Assembly: GCA_039889035.1 (NCBI GenBank)
Contig: JBDQQY010000006.1
Location: 1-64,000, forward strand
Reading direction: 5' to 3'
Source of the DNA: Plantactinospora sp039889035
GTDB lineage: Bacteria; Actinomycetota; Actinomycetes; Mycobacteriales; Micromonosporaceae
Length of the DNA: 64,000 nt
Shown: positions 17,420-27,093 of the stretch, one piece after another
Layout of the letters: each line of letters begins with the position of its first letter
Numbering within the stretch: the stretch's first letter is position 1
The notes under the pieces: model-generated
The model's input: only the letters and a program-made list of their open reading frames with translations
The model's database searches: none
What the model was told of the DNA's origin: nothing
Position numbers and translations under genes: made by a program

Positions 17420-18876
17420 GGCACCCGCTGAGCCGGTTCTCGCTGCGGGCCAGGCTGCTGCTGCTCACCACGAGCCTGCTGCTGGCCGGACTGAGCCTCA
17501 TCGGCGCGGTCGTCTCCGACCACCTGGAGCGCTACCAGCTCGACCGGATCGACGGCCGACTGCGCTCGTTCACCGCGCTCGTCTCCCGGGTGTCCACCGG
17601 GCCGCCCGAAACCGAGGACACCGCCGACGATCCCGAACTCCTCGACCCCGCTCTCGACCTGATCGGCAGCCCTTATCTGGTGTACCTGGGCGCGGACGGC
17701 GCGGTGGCCGGGAGCATGCGCTCCTCCCGGCTGGACAGCGCAACCCTGCCGCCGAGCGGCGCGCTGCGTACGATCCGCACCGACGGGTCAGCCGTCGACC
17801 TGCCCGCCGCCGACGGCTCGGGACGCTGGCGGGCCGTCGCCCGACCGGCCGTCGGCTGGGGCGGGACGGTGATCGCGGCCGCACCGCTCACCGAGGCCGA
17901 CGCCACCATCGCCCGACTCCGGGCAAGCAGCCTGATCACCGGCGGCGTGCTGCTCGTCCTGCTCACAGCGGTCGGCTGGTTCGCCCTCGGCCGTGGCCTG
18001 CGACCGCTGCGCCGGATCGAGCAGACGGCCGCCGCGATCGCCGGCGGCGACCTCACCCGACGCGTACCCAGCCTCGCCCCGCCGGGCACGGAGATCGGAC
18101 ACCTCGCGCTCTCCCTCAACACCATGCTCGGCCAGCTCGAACGGGCCTTTGCCGACCGGGCCGCCTCCGAGTCCCGGATGCGTGTCTTCGTCTCGGACGT
18201 CAGTCACGAGTTGCGTACCCCGCTCTTCGTCATCAAGGGCTCGACCGACCTCTACCGGATGGGCGCGCTGCGGGAGCGGGCCGACGTCGACGAGGCGATG
18301 CGCCGCATCGACCGGGAAGCCACCCGGCTGACCCACCTCACCGAGGACCTGCTGCTACTCGCCCAACTCGACGACGCGCCCGAAGGACAGCTCGACCCGG
18401 CCCCGATGGACCTGCGTACCCTCGCCAACGACGCCCGACACGATCTGCGCGCCCTCGACCCGTCCCGCCAGATCGAACTCACCGGGCCGGGCGGCAGCGG
18501 CCCACCCGGCCCAGCCCCGGTCCATGCCGACGAGGCCCGGCTGCGACAGGTCGTCGCCAACCTCGTGGGCAACGCCGTCGCGCACACCCCGCCGGGCACC
18601 CCGGTCCGGATCGGCGTCGGCACGGCGGACGGCCGCGCCGTGTTCGAAGTGGCGGACGAGGGTCCGGGGATGACGGCCGAGCAGGCCGGTCATGTCTTCG
18701 ACCGCTTCTACCGGACCGACCGCTCCCGAAGCCGCTCGGGCGGCGCCAACGCCGGGCTCGGGCTCGCCATCGCCCGCTCCCTCGCCCGTGCGCACGGTGG
18801 CGATGTCGAGCTGGAGACCGCCCTCGGCGAAGGCGCCTGCTTCCGGCTGGCGCTGCCGCTGCCGCACCAGGGCTGA
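17416..18876 (+). CDS. Sensor histidine kinase (HisKA/HATPase_c)
   Basis: A 486-residue kinase with a membrane segment near residues 13-33, an extracytoplasmic loop, a second segment near 172-192, a HAMP linker (RRIEQTAAAIAGGDL), an H-box VSDVSHELRTPLFVIKGS, an N-box VVANLVGNAVAHT, and G-boxes DEGPGM and GLGLAIARSL. The GTG start overlaps the regulator gene. It is the cognate partner of the preceding response regulator. Confidence 0.93.
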   Translation: MRHPLSRFSLRARLLLLTTSLLLAGLSLIGAVVSDHLERYQLDRIDGRLRSFTALVSRVSTGPPETEDTADDPELLDPALDLIGSPYLVYLGADGAVAGSMRSSRLDSATLPPSGALRTIRTDGSAVDLPAADGSGRWRAVARPAVGWGGTVIAAAPLTEADATIARLRASSLITGGVLLVLLTAVGWFALGRGLRPLRRIEQTAAAIAGGDLTRRVPSLAPPGTEIGHLALSLNTMLGQLERAFADRAASESRMRVFVSDVSHELRTPLFVIKGSTDLYRMGALRERADVDEAMRRIDREATRLTHLTEDLLLLAQLDDAPEGQLDPAPMDLRTLANDARHDLRALDPSRQIELTGPGGSGPPGPAPVHADEARLRQVVANLVGNAVAHTPPGTPVRIGVGTADGRAVFEVADEGPGMTAEQAGHVFDRFYRTDRSRSRSGGANAGLGLAIARSLARAHGGDVELETALGEGACFRLALPLPHQG

Positions 18877-19125
18877 GGTGCCGCCCTCCCTGGCGGGTCC
18901 CGGCGCCGAGGCGGCCGTCAAGGAATCCCGGCTGGGCGGCGTATGGTGGGAGGCCTGTGCCTGACAACCGGCCTGTGGGTACCGGCGAGCCAGCGTCGAG
19001 CAAGCGGCGAGGGTCCCGGATCCAGCTCCGCTGGTCCGCGCAGCGATCCGCGACCGCAGACCGGCACCCGCGCCCCGACGGCGACAACCCGTGGCGGCGG
19101 CGCCCGTTCGCGAGGACTTTCCGCC

Positions 19126-19839
19126 ATGTCCGACATGCCTATGGACCCCACCGACGCGTTCGCTGAACTCGGACGGATCAAACTCAGCGAGACGAACCTC
19201 GACGGCGTCCTGGATCAGCTCGCCCAACTCGCCAAGCGGACGATTCCGGGCGCGGAGGAGGTGTCGGTCACCCTGTTACGCGGCGGCGACGCGCACACCG
19301 CCGCGTTCACCGGCCGGCTCGCCTCGGACCTGGACGAGTGGCAGTACCAGCGCGGGCACGGTCCGTGCCTGGACGCCGCCCAAGCCGGCGCCACCCTGTC
19401 GCTGCCCGACATGGCTACCGAGAGCCGCTGGCCGGACTGGGCCGAACGCGCCCGTACGGAAGGCGCACTCAGCTCGTTGTCCATCGGGCTGCCGGTCCAG
19501 GAAGCGGTCGTCGGGGCACTCAACGTCTACGGCACCAGGCCCGGGGCTTTCGACGACGACGCCATCACCCTCGCCCAGACGTTCGCCGGCTACGCCGCCG
19601 TGGCCCTGGCCAACGCCCACCTCTACGACACCACCGCCACCCTGGCCCAACAGATGCAGACGGCGATGCAGAGCCGAGCCGTCATCGAGCAGGCCAAGGG
19701 CATCGTCATGGCCGAACGCCGCTGTACCCCCGAGGAGGCGTTCGCGATCCTCGTGAAGGTCTCCCAGGACTCCAACCGGAAACTCCGCGACGTCGCCGCC
19801 GCCCTCGTCGACCGCGCCGCCCGACCTCCCCGGCCGTAA
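19126..19839 (+). CDS. GAF and ANTAR domain-containing protein
   Basis: A 237-residue protein with an N-terminal GAF domain (VTLLRGGDAHTAAF through LSIGLPVQEAVVGALNVYG) and a C-terminal ANTAR RNA-binding domain (AVIEQAKGIVMAERRCTPEEA). ANTAR proteins act as transcription antitermination regulators; a GAF-ANTAR pair without a kinase is common in actinomycetes. ATG at 19126 is chosen because the upstream open frame is low-complexity. The preceding 250 bp shows nothing I can name. Confidence 0.9.
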   Translation: MSDMPMDPTDAFAELGRIKLSETNLDGVLDQLAQLAKRTIPGAEEVSVTLLRGGDAHTAAFTGRLASDLDEWQYQRGHGPCLDAAQAGATLSLPDMATESRWPDWAERARTEGALSSLSIGLPVQEAVVGALNVYGTRPGAFDDDAITLAQTFAGYAAVALANAHLYDTTATLAQQMQTAMQSRAVIEQAKGIVMAERRCTPEEAFAILVKVSQDSNRKLRDVAAALVDRAARPPRP

Positions 19840-19945
19840 CAACATCGCCGCACGGCTGGGCGCACCTCGACTCGGGGGCTGCTCCGCCGGCCCCGGGTGT
19901 CCTGGTCACCGCCGCGAAGCTTGCGTCCAACCCCGGACGCTTCCA

Positions 19946-20740
19946 CTACTCGGTGAAGACGAGCAGGCGGATGATTGCCGCGAGGCCGATCACGACGATC
20001 AGGGTGCGGATCAGGAGCGGAGATAGCCGGCGTCCGACCCGGGCGCCGACGACGCCGCCGAGGGTGGCACCTGCCGCGATCAGCGCCACGACGACCCAGT
20101 CGACCGATTCGGGGGAGACGAGCAGAAAGGTGACGGCCGCGACGACGTTGACGGCCGTGGTGAGCAGGTTCTTCAGGCCGGTGATGGACTGGATGTGCTC
20201 GGTGGTCAGCACGCTCATCAGGCCGACGAGGAGGATGCCCTGCGCGGCGCCGAAGTAGCCGCCGTAGACGCCGAGCAGGTAGACGCCGACCAGTACGGCG
20301 GCCAGCCGAGGCCGGGTCAGCGTCGCCAGGCGCCCATGGTGGTCGTCGGGATCCCGGCCACGGGCGGCGCGGCGTTGCAGTGCCGGACCCCACACCACCA
20401 TGCTTATGCCGAGCGCCACGAGGGCCGGCACGATCATGCGAAATGCGTCGTCCGGCAGGATGAGCAGCAGAACCGCGCCGGTGATCCCGCCCAACACCGC
20501 GGCGGGCAGCAGGCGGCGCAGGCTACGGCCAATTCCGGTGAGCTGGTGCCGGTAGCCGAACGTCCCGGTGATGCCGCCGCCGACCAGGCCGATGTTGTTG
20601 GACACGTTCGCGACCAGTGGCGAGTGGCCGAGCAGCAGCAGCGTCGGAAAGGTGATGAGCGTGCCTGAGCCAACCACGACGTTGATCATGCCGGCCCCGA
20701 ACCCCGCGGTGAGGATCACGGCCGCTTCCACCACCGTCAT
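19946..20740 (-). CDS. TauE/SafE family sulfite exporter-like permease
   Basis: A 264-residue polytopic protein with about eight membrane segments. It has the family features: an N-terminal GFGAGMINVVVGSGTLITFP repeat with VANVSNNIG, and a central EHIQSITGLKNLLTTAVN. Members export sulfite, sulfoacetate or other organic anions. It is divergent from bioB across 133 bp containing a GntR-type palindrome. Confidence 0.87.
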   Translation of the reverse strand: MTVVEAAVILTAGFGAGMINVVVGSGTLITFPTLLLLGHSPLVANVSNNIGLVGGGITGTFGYRHQLTGIGRSLRRLLPAAVLGGITGAVLLLILPDDAFRMIVPALVALGISMVVWGPALQRRAARGRDPDDHHGRLATLTRPRLAAVLVGVYLLGVYGGYFGAAQGILLVGLMSVLTTEHIQSITGLKNLLTTAVNVVAAVTFLLVSPESVDWVVVALIAAGATLGGVVGARVGRRLSPLLIRTLIVVIGLAAIIRLLVFTE

Positions 20741-20796
20741 GACGATGCTGGCCGATTCGATCGACGCCTGACGGTTGCCGGAATCCTACAAGCGCT

Positions 20797-20808
20797 GTTG
20801 TTGACAAC
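20797..20808. promoter_or_regulatory. Palindrome between the permease gene and bioB (GntR/FCD-type site)
   Basis: GTTGT-TG-ACAAC is an inverted repeat of 5 bp with a 2-bp centre. It contains TTGTTGACAA, which fits the TnGTnnACnA pattern of FadR/FCD regulators. The same 10-mer occurs at 53080-53089, in front of this window's GntR gene. It also contains a TTGACA that could act as a -35 element. Confidence 0.45.
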
Positions 20809-20873
20809 CTCCAAAGTTTGCTCCAACTCCTTACCCGTCTGATCTATCGCGCCGGCGCCCACCGGGGGCGACG

Positions 20874-21944
20874 ATGATCGGCATGTCGTTGCTGGACACT
20901 CTGCTGGACAGGGGGCTGCGTGGCGAGCCCGCCAGCCGCGAGGAGGCTGTGGGGATCCTCACCGCTCCCGACGACGATCTGCTCGACGTCGTCGCCGCGG
21001 CGGCCCGGGTCCGGCACCGCTTCTTCGGCCGGCGGGTCAAGCTGAACTACCTGGTCAACCTCAAGAGCGGGCGCTGCCCAGAAGACTGCGGTTACTGCTC
21101 CCAGCGGCTCGGCGCGCGGACCGGAATCCTGTCGTACACCTGGCTCGACCCTGACCAGGCCGCCGCGGCGGCTTCCGCCGGCGTGGCCGCGGGGGCCAAG
21201 CGCGTCTGTCTGGTGGCCAGCGGACGCGGTCCCACCGACCGCGACATCGACCGGGTCGGACACGTCATCAGCGCCATCCGCGATCGGCATCCCGACGTCG
21301 AGGTGTGCGCCTGTTTCGGCCTGCTCAGCACCGGGCAGGCCGAGCGCCTGCACGCCGCCGGCGCCGACGCCTACAACCACAACCTCAACACCGCGGAGAA
21401 CCGGTACGCCCAAATCTGCGGCACCCACGACTTCGCCGATCGGGTCGACACGGTCCAGCGGGCGAAGGAGTCCGGCCTGTCGCCCTGTTCCGGCCTCATC
21501 GCCGGGATGGGCGAGTCCGACGAAGAGCTTGTGGACGTCGCCTTCGCGCTGCGTGCGCTGGATCCCGACTCGGTCCCGGTCAACTTCCTCATCCCGTTCG
21601 ACGGCACACCGCTGGCCGGCAGGTGGCACCTGACCCCGCAGCGGTGCCTGCGCATCCTCGCCATGGTGCGGTTCGTCTTCCCCGACGTGGAGGTACGGGT
21701 AGCCGGCGGTCGCGAGATCCACCTGCGGTCGCTGCAACCCCTGGCGCTGCACATCGCCAACTCGATCTTCATCGGTGACTACCTGACCAGCGAGGGGCAG
21801 GCCGGGCGGGCCGACCTCGACATGATCACCGATGCCGGCTACACGATCGAGGGCACGACCGAGCCCACCCTGCCCGCACACCGCCGGGACCTGGTCCGAC
21901 TACGACGGCGCGGCGCGGGCACCGAGACGGCGCCCAATGCCTGA
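20874..21944 (+). CDS. bioB: Biotin synthase BioB
   Basis: A 356-residue radical-SAM enzyme that inserts sulfur into dethiobiotin. The 4Fe-4S motif CPEDCGYC (Cys68, 72, 75) follows YLVNLKSGRC. Conserved YNHNLNTAENRY, CSGLIAGMGESDEELVDVAF and VNFLIPFDGTPL are present. ATG at 20874 is used; ATG at 20883 is possible. No bioA, bioD, bioF or birA gene is seen in the window, so it is an isolated pathway gene here. Confidence 0.95.
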   Translation: MIGMSLLDTLLDRGLRGEPASREEAVGILTAPDDDLLDVVAAAARVRHRFFGRRVKLNYLVNLKSGRCPEDCGYCSQRLGARTGILSYTWLDPDQAAAAASAGVAAGAKRVCLVASGRGPTDRDIDRVGHVISAIRDRHPDVEVCACFGLLSTGQAERLHAAGADAYNHNLNTAENRYAQICGTHDFADRVDTVQRAKESGLSPCSGLIAGMGESDEELVDVAFALRALDPDSVPVNFLIPFDGTPLAGRWHLTPQRCLRILAMVRFVFPDVEVRVAGGREIHLRSLQPLALHIANSIFIGDYLTSEGQAGRADLDMITDAGYTIEGTTEPTLPAHRRDLVRLRRRGAGTETAPNA

Positions 21945-22056
21945 GCGGCACCCGCCCGGCTCGCCGGTTGGCGCGTCGAGTCCACGACATCGGGCTACCG
22001 CCCGGCTGACCACCGGGTCCCAGCGGCCTCGGTGTCTCTCCCCGGGGGAGCCGCGC

Positions 22057-22905
22057 TCAGCCCAGTTCTCCGACGATCTTCGCTAGCTCGGCTGGCATGG
22101 ACAGGAATGGCGAGTGGGAGGAATCCAGCGTCACCACGGAGGTGGGATTCTCCGGGAAGGCGGCGTCGGCTTCCTCGACGAGTACCCGCTGGAGGGCCGG
22201 GCGGATCGCCATGTCACGCGCGCAGGTGACGTAGGTACGCGGGAGGGAGCCCCAGCCGTCGCGGGTCAGCCGGGTGGTGCCGAGCACCATGCCGAGCGGG
22301 GCGTCCGGGGTGAGCAGGCCCAGGGCGGCGTCGGCGACGACCGGGTCGACGTCGCCGTAGAACGCGTCGCGAAGCTGCTGACGATAGGCGGGGTCGTTCG
22401 AGGCGAGGTCGAGCCGCAGCGCCCCTGTTACCCGGGGATCGCCCCGAAGAGCGGTCAGGACCAGCGCGTCGGCGTTCTCCGGCAGCACGAAGTACTGGTC
22501 GGCGGCCTTGCCGGAGGCAGGCATGATCGCAGCGAGGTAGACGGCGTGAGCCACCAATTCGGGAACCTGCTGCGCCGCCCGGGTCAGGACGGGGCCGCCC
22601 ATGCTGTGCGCCACCACCGTGACCGGGCCGCCGCGGCCGAGCCGTTCGATCTGGGAGACCAGCAGATCGGTCGCCTGGTCGAGATCCACATCCGCCACCG
22701 GCGAGACCTCGGTGGCCAGGGCCTCCGGGGCGAACGGACGTACGGTCAGGCACTCGGGCCGACGGGCGCGTAACCCGTGCCCGACCATGTCGACCGCCAG
22801 GGTCGGGCGGTGGTACGGCCCGAGGTGGGCGATGACCTCGTTCCAGCACCAGGCACCGTGCCAGGAGCCGTGCAGGAGCAGAATCGGGGTGGACGTGGGG
22901 GACAT
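22057..22905 (-). CDS. Alpha/beta fold hydrolase
   Basis: A 282-residue hydrolase beginning ILLLHGSWHGAWCW (oxyanion loop). The nucleophile elbow is AHSMGG and a catalytic His lies in LDSSHSPFL near the C-terminus. The layout resembles the methylesterase/EstC-like group. ATG at 22905 follows GGAG. It is convergent with bioB, and the next gene upstream on the same strand is the dehydrogenase. The substrate is unknown. Confidence 0.83.
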   Translation of the reverse strand: MSPTSTPILLLHGSWHGAWCWNEVIAHLGPYHRPTLAVDMVGHGLRARRPECLTVRPFAPEALATEVSPVADVDLDQATDLLVSQIERLGRGGPVTVVAHSMGGPVLTRAAQQVPELVAHAVYLAAIMPASGKAADQYFVLPENADALVLTALRGDPRVTGALRLDLASNDPAYRQQLRDAFYGDVDPVVADAALGLLTPDAPLGMVLGTTRLTRDGWGSLPRTYVTCARDMAIRPALQRVLVEEADAAFPENPTSVVTLDSSHSPFLSMPAELAKIVGELG

Positions 22906-22991
22906 GGCCACTCCTTGAGGCGGGGGTGCAGCGGGGTCGAAAGGACTGCGGACCCTGCTGCGGCAATCACCATTCGTGGGGGCGTGACGGT

Positions 22992-23978
22992 CTACAGCTC
23001 AGCACAGGGCGTCATGGGTTGCCGAGTGCGAGGTCCTGAGTGTGGACGGGCCGGCTCGATCACGACCTTGATGGCGCCCGACGCGCGATCGGCGGCGACC
23101 CGGAATGCCTCCGCGGCCGCGTCCAGCGGGAAGCGGTGGGTGATGAGCGTGGCGGGAACGTCGGGTCTCTCCGCGAGCATCCGCGCGGCCTCCTCGACCT
23201 CTCGTACCCCGTCGTGTCGGCCGTACGCGATGGAGTGCACGAAGGTCAGCTCCTTGGTAAGGCTGACTATTCCGGGAACCGGTGCGTTCTCCGGGTAGAC
23301 ACCGGTGGACACGACGCGTCCGCCGGGACGGGCGGCTGCGGCGGCACTTCCGAGGCTGGACCGGCTCCCCGCGGCGTCGATCACCACGTCGTACTCGCCG
23401 CCGGGTTCTCCGCACCCAAGCTTCTCCGCCGCGCACCGCTGGTGCGGATACCTCGCGTCGACGTCGACGTCATGACCCGCAGCCTGTGCCGCTGCGGCGG
23501 CCAGTAGCCCGATGGACCCGCCGCCGAGCACGAGCATACGCTCACCGGGACGCGCATGGGCGCGCCGGACAGCGTGCCAGGCGACCGCGGCCGGCTCGAT
23601 CAGACACGCGTCACGGACGTCGAGGCCGTCCGGCAGGGCCAGCAGGGTGTACTCCGGCACCCGCACGCGCTCGGCCATTCCGCCGTCACTGAACACTCCG
23701 AGATTGCCGTGCACCTCCTCCGTACAACGCTGGGTACTGCCGACTCGGCACTGTGCACATTCGCCGCCATAGATGGTGGGCTCGACGAACCAGCTCCGTC
23801 CCTCGTCGTCGATCCCCGCGAACTCGTGCCCGTAGACGAAACCAGAGACTCCCGCTGCGGCGAAACCCACGTCTGTTCCGCAGATTCCTGCCGAGACGAC
23901 CGAGAGGCGTACGCCGTCACCTTCGGGCTCCGGCACGTCGACGGCGCGTATTCCACCGTTGTTGATGACCGCACGCAT
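22992..23978 (-). CDS. Zinc-dependent alcohol/sugar dehydrogenase (MDR family)
   Basis: A 328-residue medium-chain dehydrogenase. The catalytic zinc ligands are in GICGTD and GHEFAG, and the Rossmann motif is VLGGGSIGLLAAAAA. The structural-zinc lobe reads GGECAQCRVGSTQRC, where the first of the four usual cysteines is a glycine, so the site may be altered. ATG at 23978 gives the canonical MRAVINNGG start. The substrate could be a polyol, glucose or threonine; this is not decided by sequence. Confidence 0.83.
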   Translation of the reverse strand: MRAVINNGGIRAVDVPEPEGDGVRLSVVSAGICGTDVGFAAAGVSGFVYGHEFAGIDDEGRSWFVEPTIYGGECAQCRVGSTQRCTEEVHGNLGVFSDGGMAERVRVPEYTLLALPDGLDVRDACLIEPAAVAWHAVRRAHARPGERMLVLGGGSIGLLAAAAAQAAGHDVDVDARYPHQRCAAEKLGCGEPGGEYDVVIDAAGSRSSLGSAAAAARPGGRVVSTGVYPENAPVPGIVSLTKELTFVHSIAYGRHDGVREVEEAARMLAERPDVPATLITHRFPLDAAAEAFRVAADRASGAIKVVIEPARPHSGPRTRQPMTPCAEL

Positions 23979-24099
23979 CACGTACCTCACTAAACATAGG
24001 AGCGAATTCATTGCCGCGTCGATCCGTGCTGCGCCGTCCGATGACACCGCTGCCACACACGGTCCGGGTTCCGGAGCGGATGCGCGCCAAATCTGCCGC

Positions 24100-24930
24100 T
24101 CAGCCGGGTTGGCGTCCGGTGGCAGCCAGCGAGCCGAGGAGGGCGAGGGCCGCGCGGCTCGACGAGGCCGGTTCGGCGTGGTAGACGACGAGTTCCTGGC
24201 CTGGGCTGGAGCGGACGTCGAAGGTCTGCATCGTCAGGGTCAACGGACCCACGTCGGGGTGTCGGAAGCGCTTGCGTTCGAGTGCCTTGCCGCGGGTGTC
24301 GTGCCGGGCCCAGAGTTCGGTGAACTCCGGGCTGTGTTCCAGAAGTTCGGTGAGTACCTGCCGGATCCGAGGGTCGGCGGGGGCCTGGCCGTGGCCGAGC
24401 CGGAATCCGGCCACTGAGTTGACCGCGACGTCATGCCAGTCCTGGTAGAAGGCTCGCGCGGCCGGGTCCGTGAAGACGACGTGCATGAGGTTGCGCGAGT
24501 GTGTCCAGTCGTGGAAGAGAGCGTCGGCGATGGTGTTGGAGGCGAGTACGTCGTAGGCGCGGTTGTAGATGATGGCCGGGTTGTGCGGCCAGGCGTCCAT
24601 CAGCTCCAGCAGGCTCGGGTCGACGCGGCCGGTCCCGGCGGCGGTCCTGGTCGACGGGCTGAGCCCGGCCAGCCGGAACAGATGCTGGCGGCCGTCCTCG
24701 TCGAGCCGCAGTGCGACGGCCAGCGCGTCCACCACGTGTGCTGACGGCGTCCGTTCCCGACCCTGTTCGAGCCGGATGTAGTAGTCGGTGCTGACCCCGG
24801 CCAGCAGTGCCACCTCCTCCCGCCTGAGGCCGGGGACCCGGCGATGGCCCGTGCTGTGGAGGTTGACCGCGGCCGGTGTGACCTGGGCCCGCCGGGCGGT
24901 GAGGTAGGCGCCGAGAGCAGACCGCGTCAT
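24100..24930 (-). CDS. Helix-turn-helix regulator with MmyB-like ligand domain
   Basis: A 276-residue regulator. The Xre-type HTH at residues about 10-65 (GLRREEVALLAGVSTDYYIR) is followed by the MmyB-like PAS-type domain (NRAYDVLASNTIADALFHDW). Such proteins usually repress a divergent oxidoreductase gene; here an SDR starts 100 bp away on the other strand. Confidence 0.9.
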   Translation of the reverse strand: MTRSALGAYLTARRAQVTPAAVNLHSTGHRRVPGLRREEVALLAGVSTDYYIRLEQGRERTPSAHVVDALAVALRLDEDGRQHLFRLAGLSPSTRTAAGTGRVDPSLLELMDAWPHNPAIIYNRAYDVLASNTIADALFHDWTHSRNLMHVVFTDPAARAFYQDWHDVAVNSVAGFRLGHGQAPADPRIRQVLTELLEHSPEFTELWARHDTRGKALERKRFRHPDVGPLTLTMQTFDVRSSPGQELVVYHAEPASSSRAALALLGSLAATGRQPG

Positions 24931-25030
24931 ACCGCCATGCTAGGCCGCGGTACGCGGTTCTTCCTGGGTGTGATGCTCCCAGGAGGAACCCGGCCTGCCG
25001 GGAGAGGCCCAGATCCGCCAGTGTCGAGTC

Positions 25031-25792
25031 ATGTCGATGAACCAGACAGATGCCGGCGGCCGCAAGGTCGTCCTCGTGACCGGGGCAAGCAGCGGAATCG
25101 GTGCGGCCATCGCCGCCCGGCTCGCGGAGGAGGGCCACCAGGTGGTCGCGGGCGCGCGGCGGACCGATCGCCTGGGAGAGTTGGCTGAACGCTCCGCGAA
25201 GGCAGCCGTCCGCTCCGGCGGCGGCCTGCATCCGGTACGGCTCGACGTGACCGACCGTACCGACTTCGCCGCCTTCGCCCGGGCCGCCAGGGATCGCTTC
25301 GGACGGGTCGACGCACTGGTCAACAACGCCGGAGTCATGCCGTTGTCGCGATTGGACTCGCTGCTGCTGGACGAGTGGGACCGGATGATCGACGTGAACG
25401 TGCGCGGTCTGCTGCACGGGATCGCCGCAGCCCTGCCCATCTTCGCCGCGCAGGGGTCCGGGCACTTCGTCACGATCGCGAGCATCGGCGCCCACCAGGT
25501 CGTTCCCACCAGTGCCGTCTACTCCGGCACCAAGTACGCCGCCTGGGCGATCACCGAGGGACTGCGTCAGGAGTCCGATCCCGCCGTCCGGGTCACCACC
25601 GTCTCTCCGGGTGTGGTCACCTCCGAACTCGCGGAGTCGATCACCGAACCCGGCGCCGCCGAGGCCATGCGCGGCTACCGCGCGCACGCGATCAAGCCGG
25701 AGGCGATCGCCGGCGCCGTGTCGTACGCCCTCGCCCAACCGGCCGAGGTCGACGTCAACGAGATCGTCGTCCGGCCCGCCCGGCAACGCTGA
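25031..25792 (+). CDS. SDR family NAD(P)-dependent oxidoreductase
   Basis: A 253-residue classical SDR: TGASSGIG cofactor loop, NNAG, a catalytic Ser region (IASIGAHQVVPTSAV) and YSGTKYAAWA supplying Tyr and Lys. It starts at ATG 25031 (or 25037). It is divergent from the MmyB-type regulator and is its likely target. Confidence 0.9.
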   Translation: MSMNQTDAGGRKVVLVTGASSGIGAAIAARLAEEGHQVVAGARRTDRLGELAERSAKAAVRSGGGLHPVRLDVTDRTDFAAFARAARDRFGRVDALVNNAGVMPLSRLDSLLLDEWDRMIDVNVRGLLHGIAAALPIFAAQGSGHFVTIASIGAHQVVPTSAVYSGTKYAAWAITEGLRQESDPAVRVTTVSPGVVTSELAESITEPGAAEAMRGYRAHAIKPEAIAGAVSYALAQPAEVDVNEIVVRPARQR

Positions 25793-25972
25793 GCTTCGCC
25801 GAGGCCGCTGGCGGCGGTGCGGACGGGGCGCGACCGTCGTGGCGTGGGGTCGGAGCGGGGAGTCACTGCCGACCGTGGAGCAGCTCGCCCCGGTGATCCG
25901 GACGACATGGCCCGTGCTCGTCGGCGACCTGGACCGGCGGGGCAAGCCACCTGTCGTCGCCGATCGGATCGC

Positions 25973-26353
25973 TCAGGCTGTCGCGGGACCGGCCTCGACG
26001 CGGCAACCGCTCTGCGCGCTGGTGGAATACGCGATGACGGCGTCCAGCCGGTCCCGGGCCGCGGTCAGTTCGGCGATCTGGCCGTCGATCCGGTCCCGCT
26101 CGGCGGCCAGCCGGGCCCGCGACTCCGGCGTGCTGACGTTGGCGTTCACGCACGGCAGTAGCTCGGCGATGGTGCGGCTGGACAGGCTGGCCGCGTACAA
26201 CTGCTGGATCAGCCTTACCCGGTCCGCGGCCTCGTCCGGGTAGCGGCGCTGGCCCCGGGGGCTGCGGTCGGCGGCGAGCAGCCCCTGCTCCTCGTAGTAG
26301 CGCAGGGCGCGCACGCTCACGCCCGCCCTGGCAGCCAACTCGCCGATCCGCAT
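25973..26353 (-). CDS. MerR family transcriptional regulator
   Basis: A 126-residue regulator: the MerR winged helix RIGELAARAGVSVRALRYYE, a coiled-coil dimerisation helix (ARLAAERDRIDGQIAELTAARDR split over residues 75-110), and no long effector domain. ATG at 26353 matches the canonical MerR start. It is divergent from the SDR at 26413 with a 59-bp shared promoter region containing AACGTT symmetry. Confidence 0.9.
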   Translation of the reverse strand: MRIGELAARAGVSVRALRYYEEQGLLAADRSPRGQRRYPDEAADRVRLIQQLYAASLSSRTIAELLPCVNANVSTPESRARLAAERDRIDGQIAELTAARDRLDAVIAYSTSAQSGCRVEAGPATA

Positions 26354-26412
26354 GGTGACCCCCGCCACAACACTTGCCTCTGACGTCAACGTTAGCTTTT
26401 AGCGTACGTCGC

Positions 26413-27093
26413 ATGCAGATCTCTGGAGCAGTTGCCCTGGTCACCGGGGCCAACCGTGGCCTCGGCCGGCACTTCGCACGCCAACTGCTGGAGCGCGGCG
26501 CCAAGGTGTACGCCACCGCCCGCCGCCCGGAACTCGTCGACCTCCCGGGTGCACACGTGCTGCGCCTGGACATCACGGATCCAGCCTCGATCGCCGCCGC
26601 CGCGGATGCCGCGCCGGACGTCACGCTGCTGGTCAACAACGCCGGCCTGGACACCGTCACCAATCTGGTCACCGGGGACCTCGCCGATATTCGGCGCGAG
26701 ATCGACACCCACTTCTGGGGCACCCTCGGCATGATCCGGGCGTTCGCGCCACGGCTCGGCGGCGGGGCAATCCTCAACGTGCTGTCCGCGATGTCGTGGT
26801 TCAACTACGACGGGCACACCGCGTACGGGGCGGCGAAGGCGGCCGAGTGGAATCTGACCAACGGCGTACGCCTGGAGCTCGCACCCCACAAGACGCTGGT
26901 GACCGCCCTGCACCTGGGCGCGGCGGACACCGACATGTCCCGTGACTACGAGGGGCCGAAGGTCGACCCGGCGCTGATCGTACGGACCGCGCTGGACGGG
27001 CTCGAACAGGACCGGATCGAGGTGGTCGCCGACGAGTGGAGTGCCCACGTGAAGGCCTCCCTCGCCGGTGACCCGAGTGCCTTCTACGGTTAG
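26413..27093 (+). CDS. SDR family oxidoreductase
   Basis: A 226-residue SDR with TGANRGLGRHFA, NNAGLD and YGAAKAAEW. The residue in the usual catalytic-Ser position lies in VLSAMSWFN. It is divergent from, and probably regulated by, the MerR protein. Its stop overlaps by 4 bp the end of a convergent regulator gene. Confidence 0.9.
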   Translation: MQISGAVALVTGANRGLGRHFARQLLERGAKVYATARRPELVDLPGAHVLRLDITDPASIAAAADAAPDVTLLVNNAGLDTVTNLVTGDLADIRREIDTHFWGTLGMIRAFAPRLGGGAILNVLSAMSWFNYDGHTAYGAAKAAEWNLTNGVRLELAPHKTLVTALHLGAADTDMSRDYEGPKVDPALIVRTALDGLEQDRIEVVADEWSAHVKASLAGDPSAFYG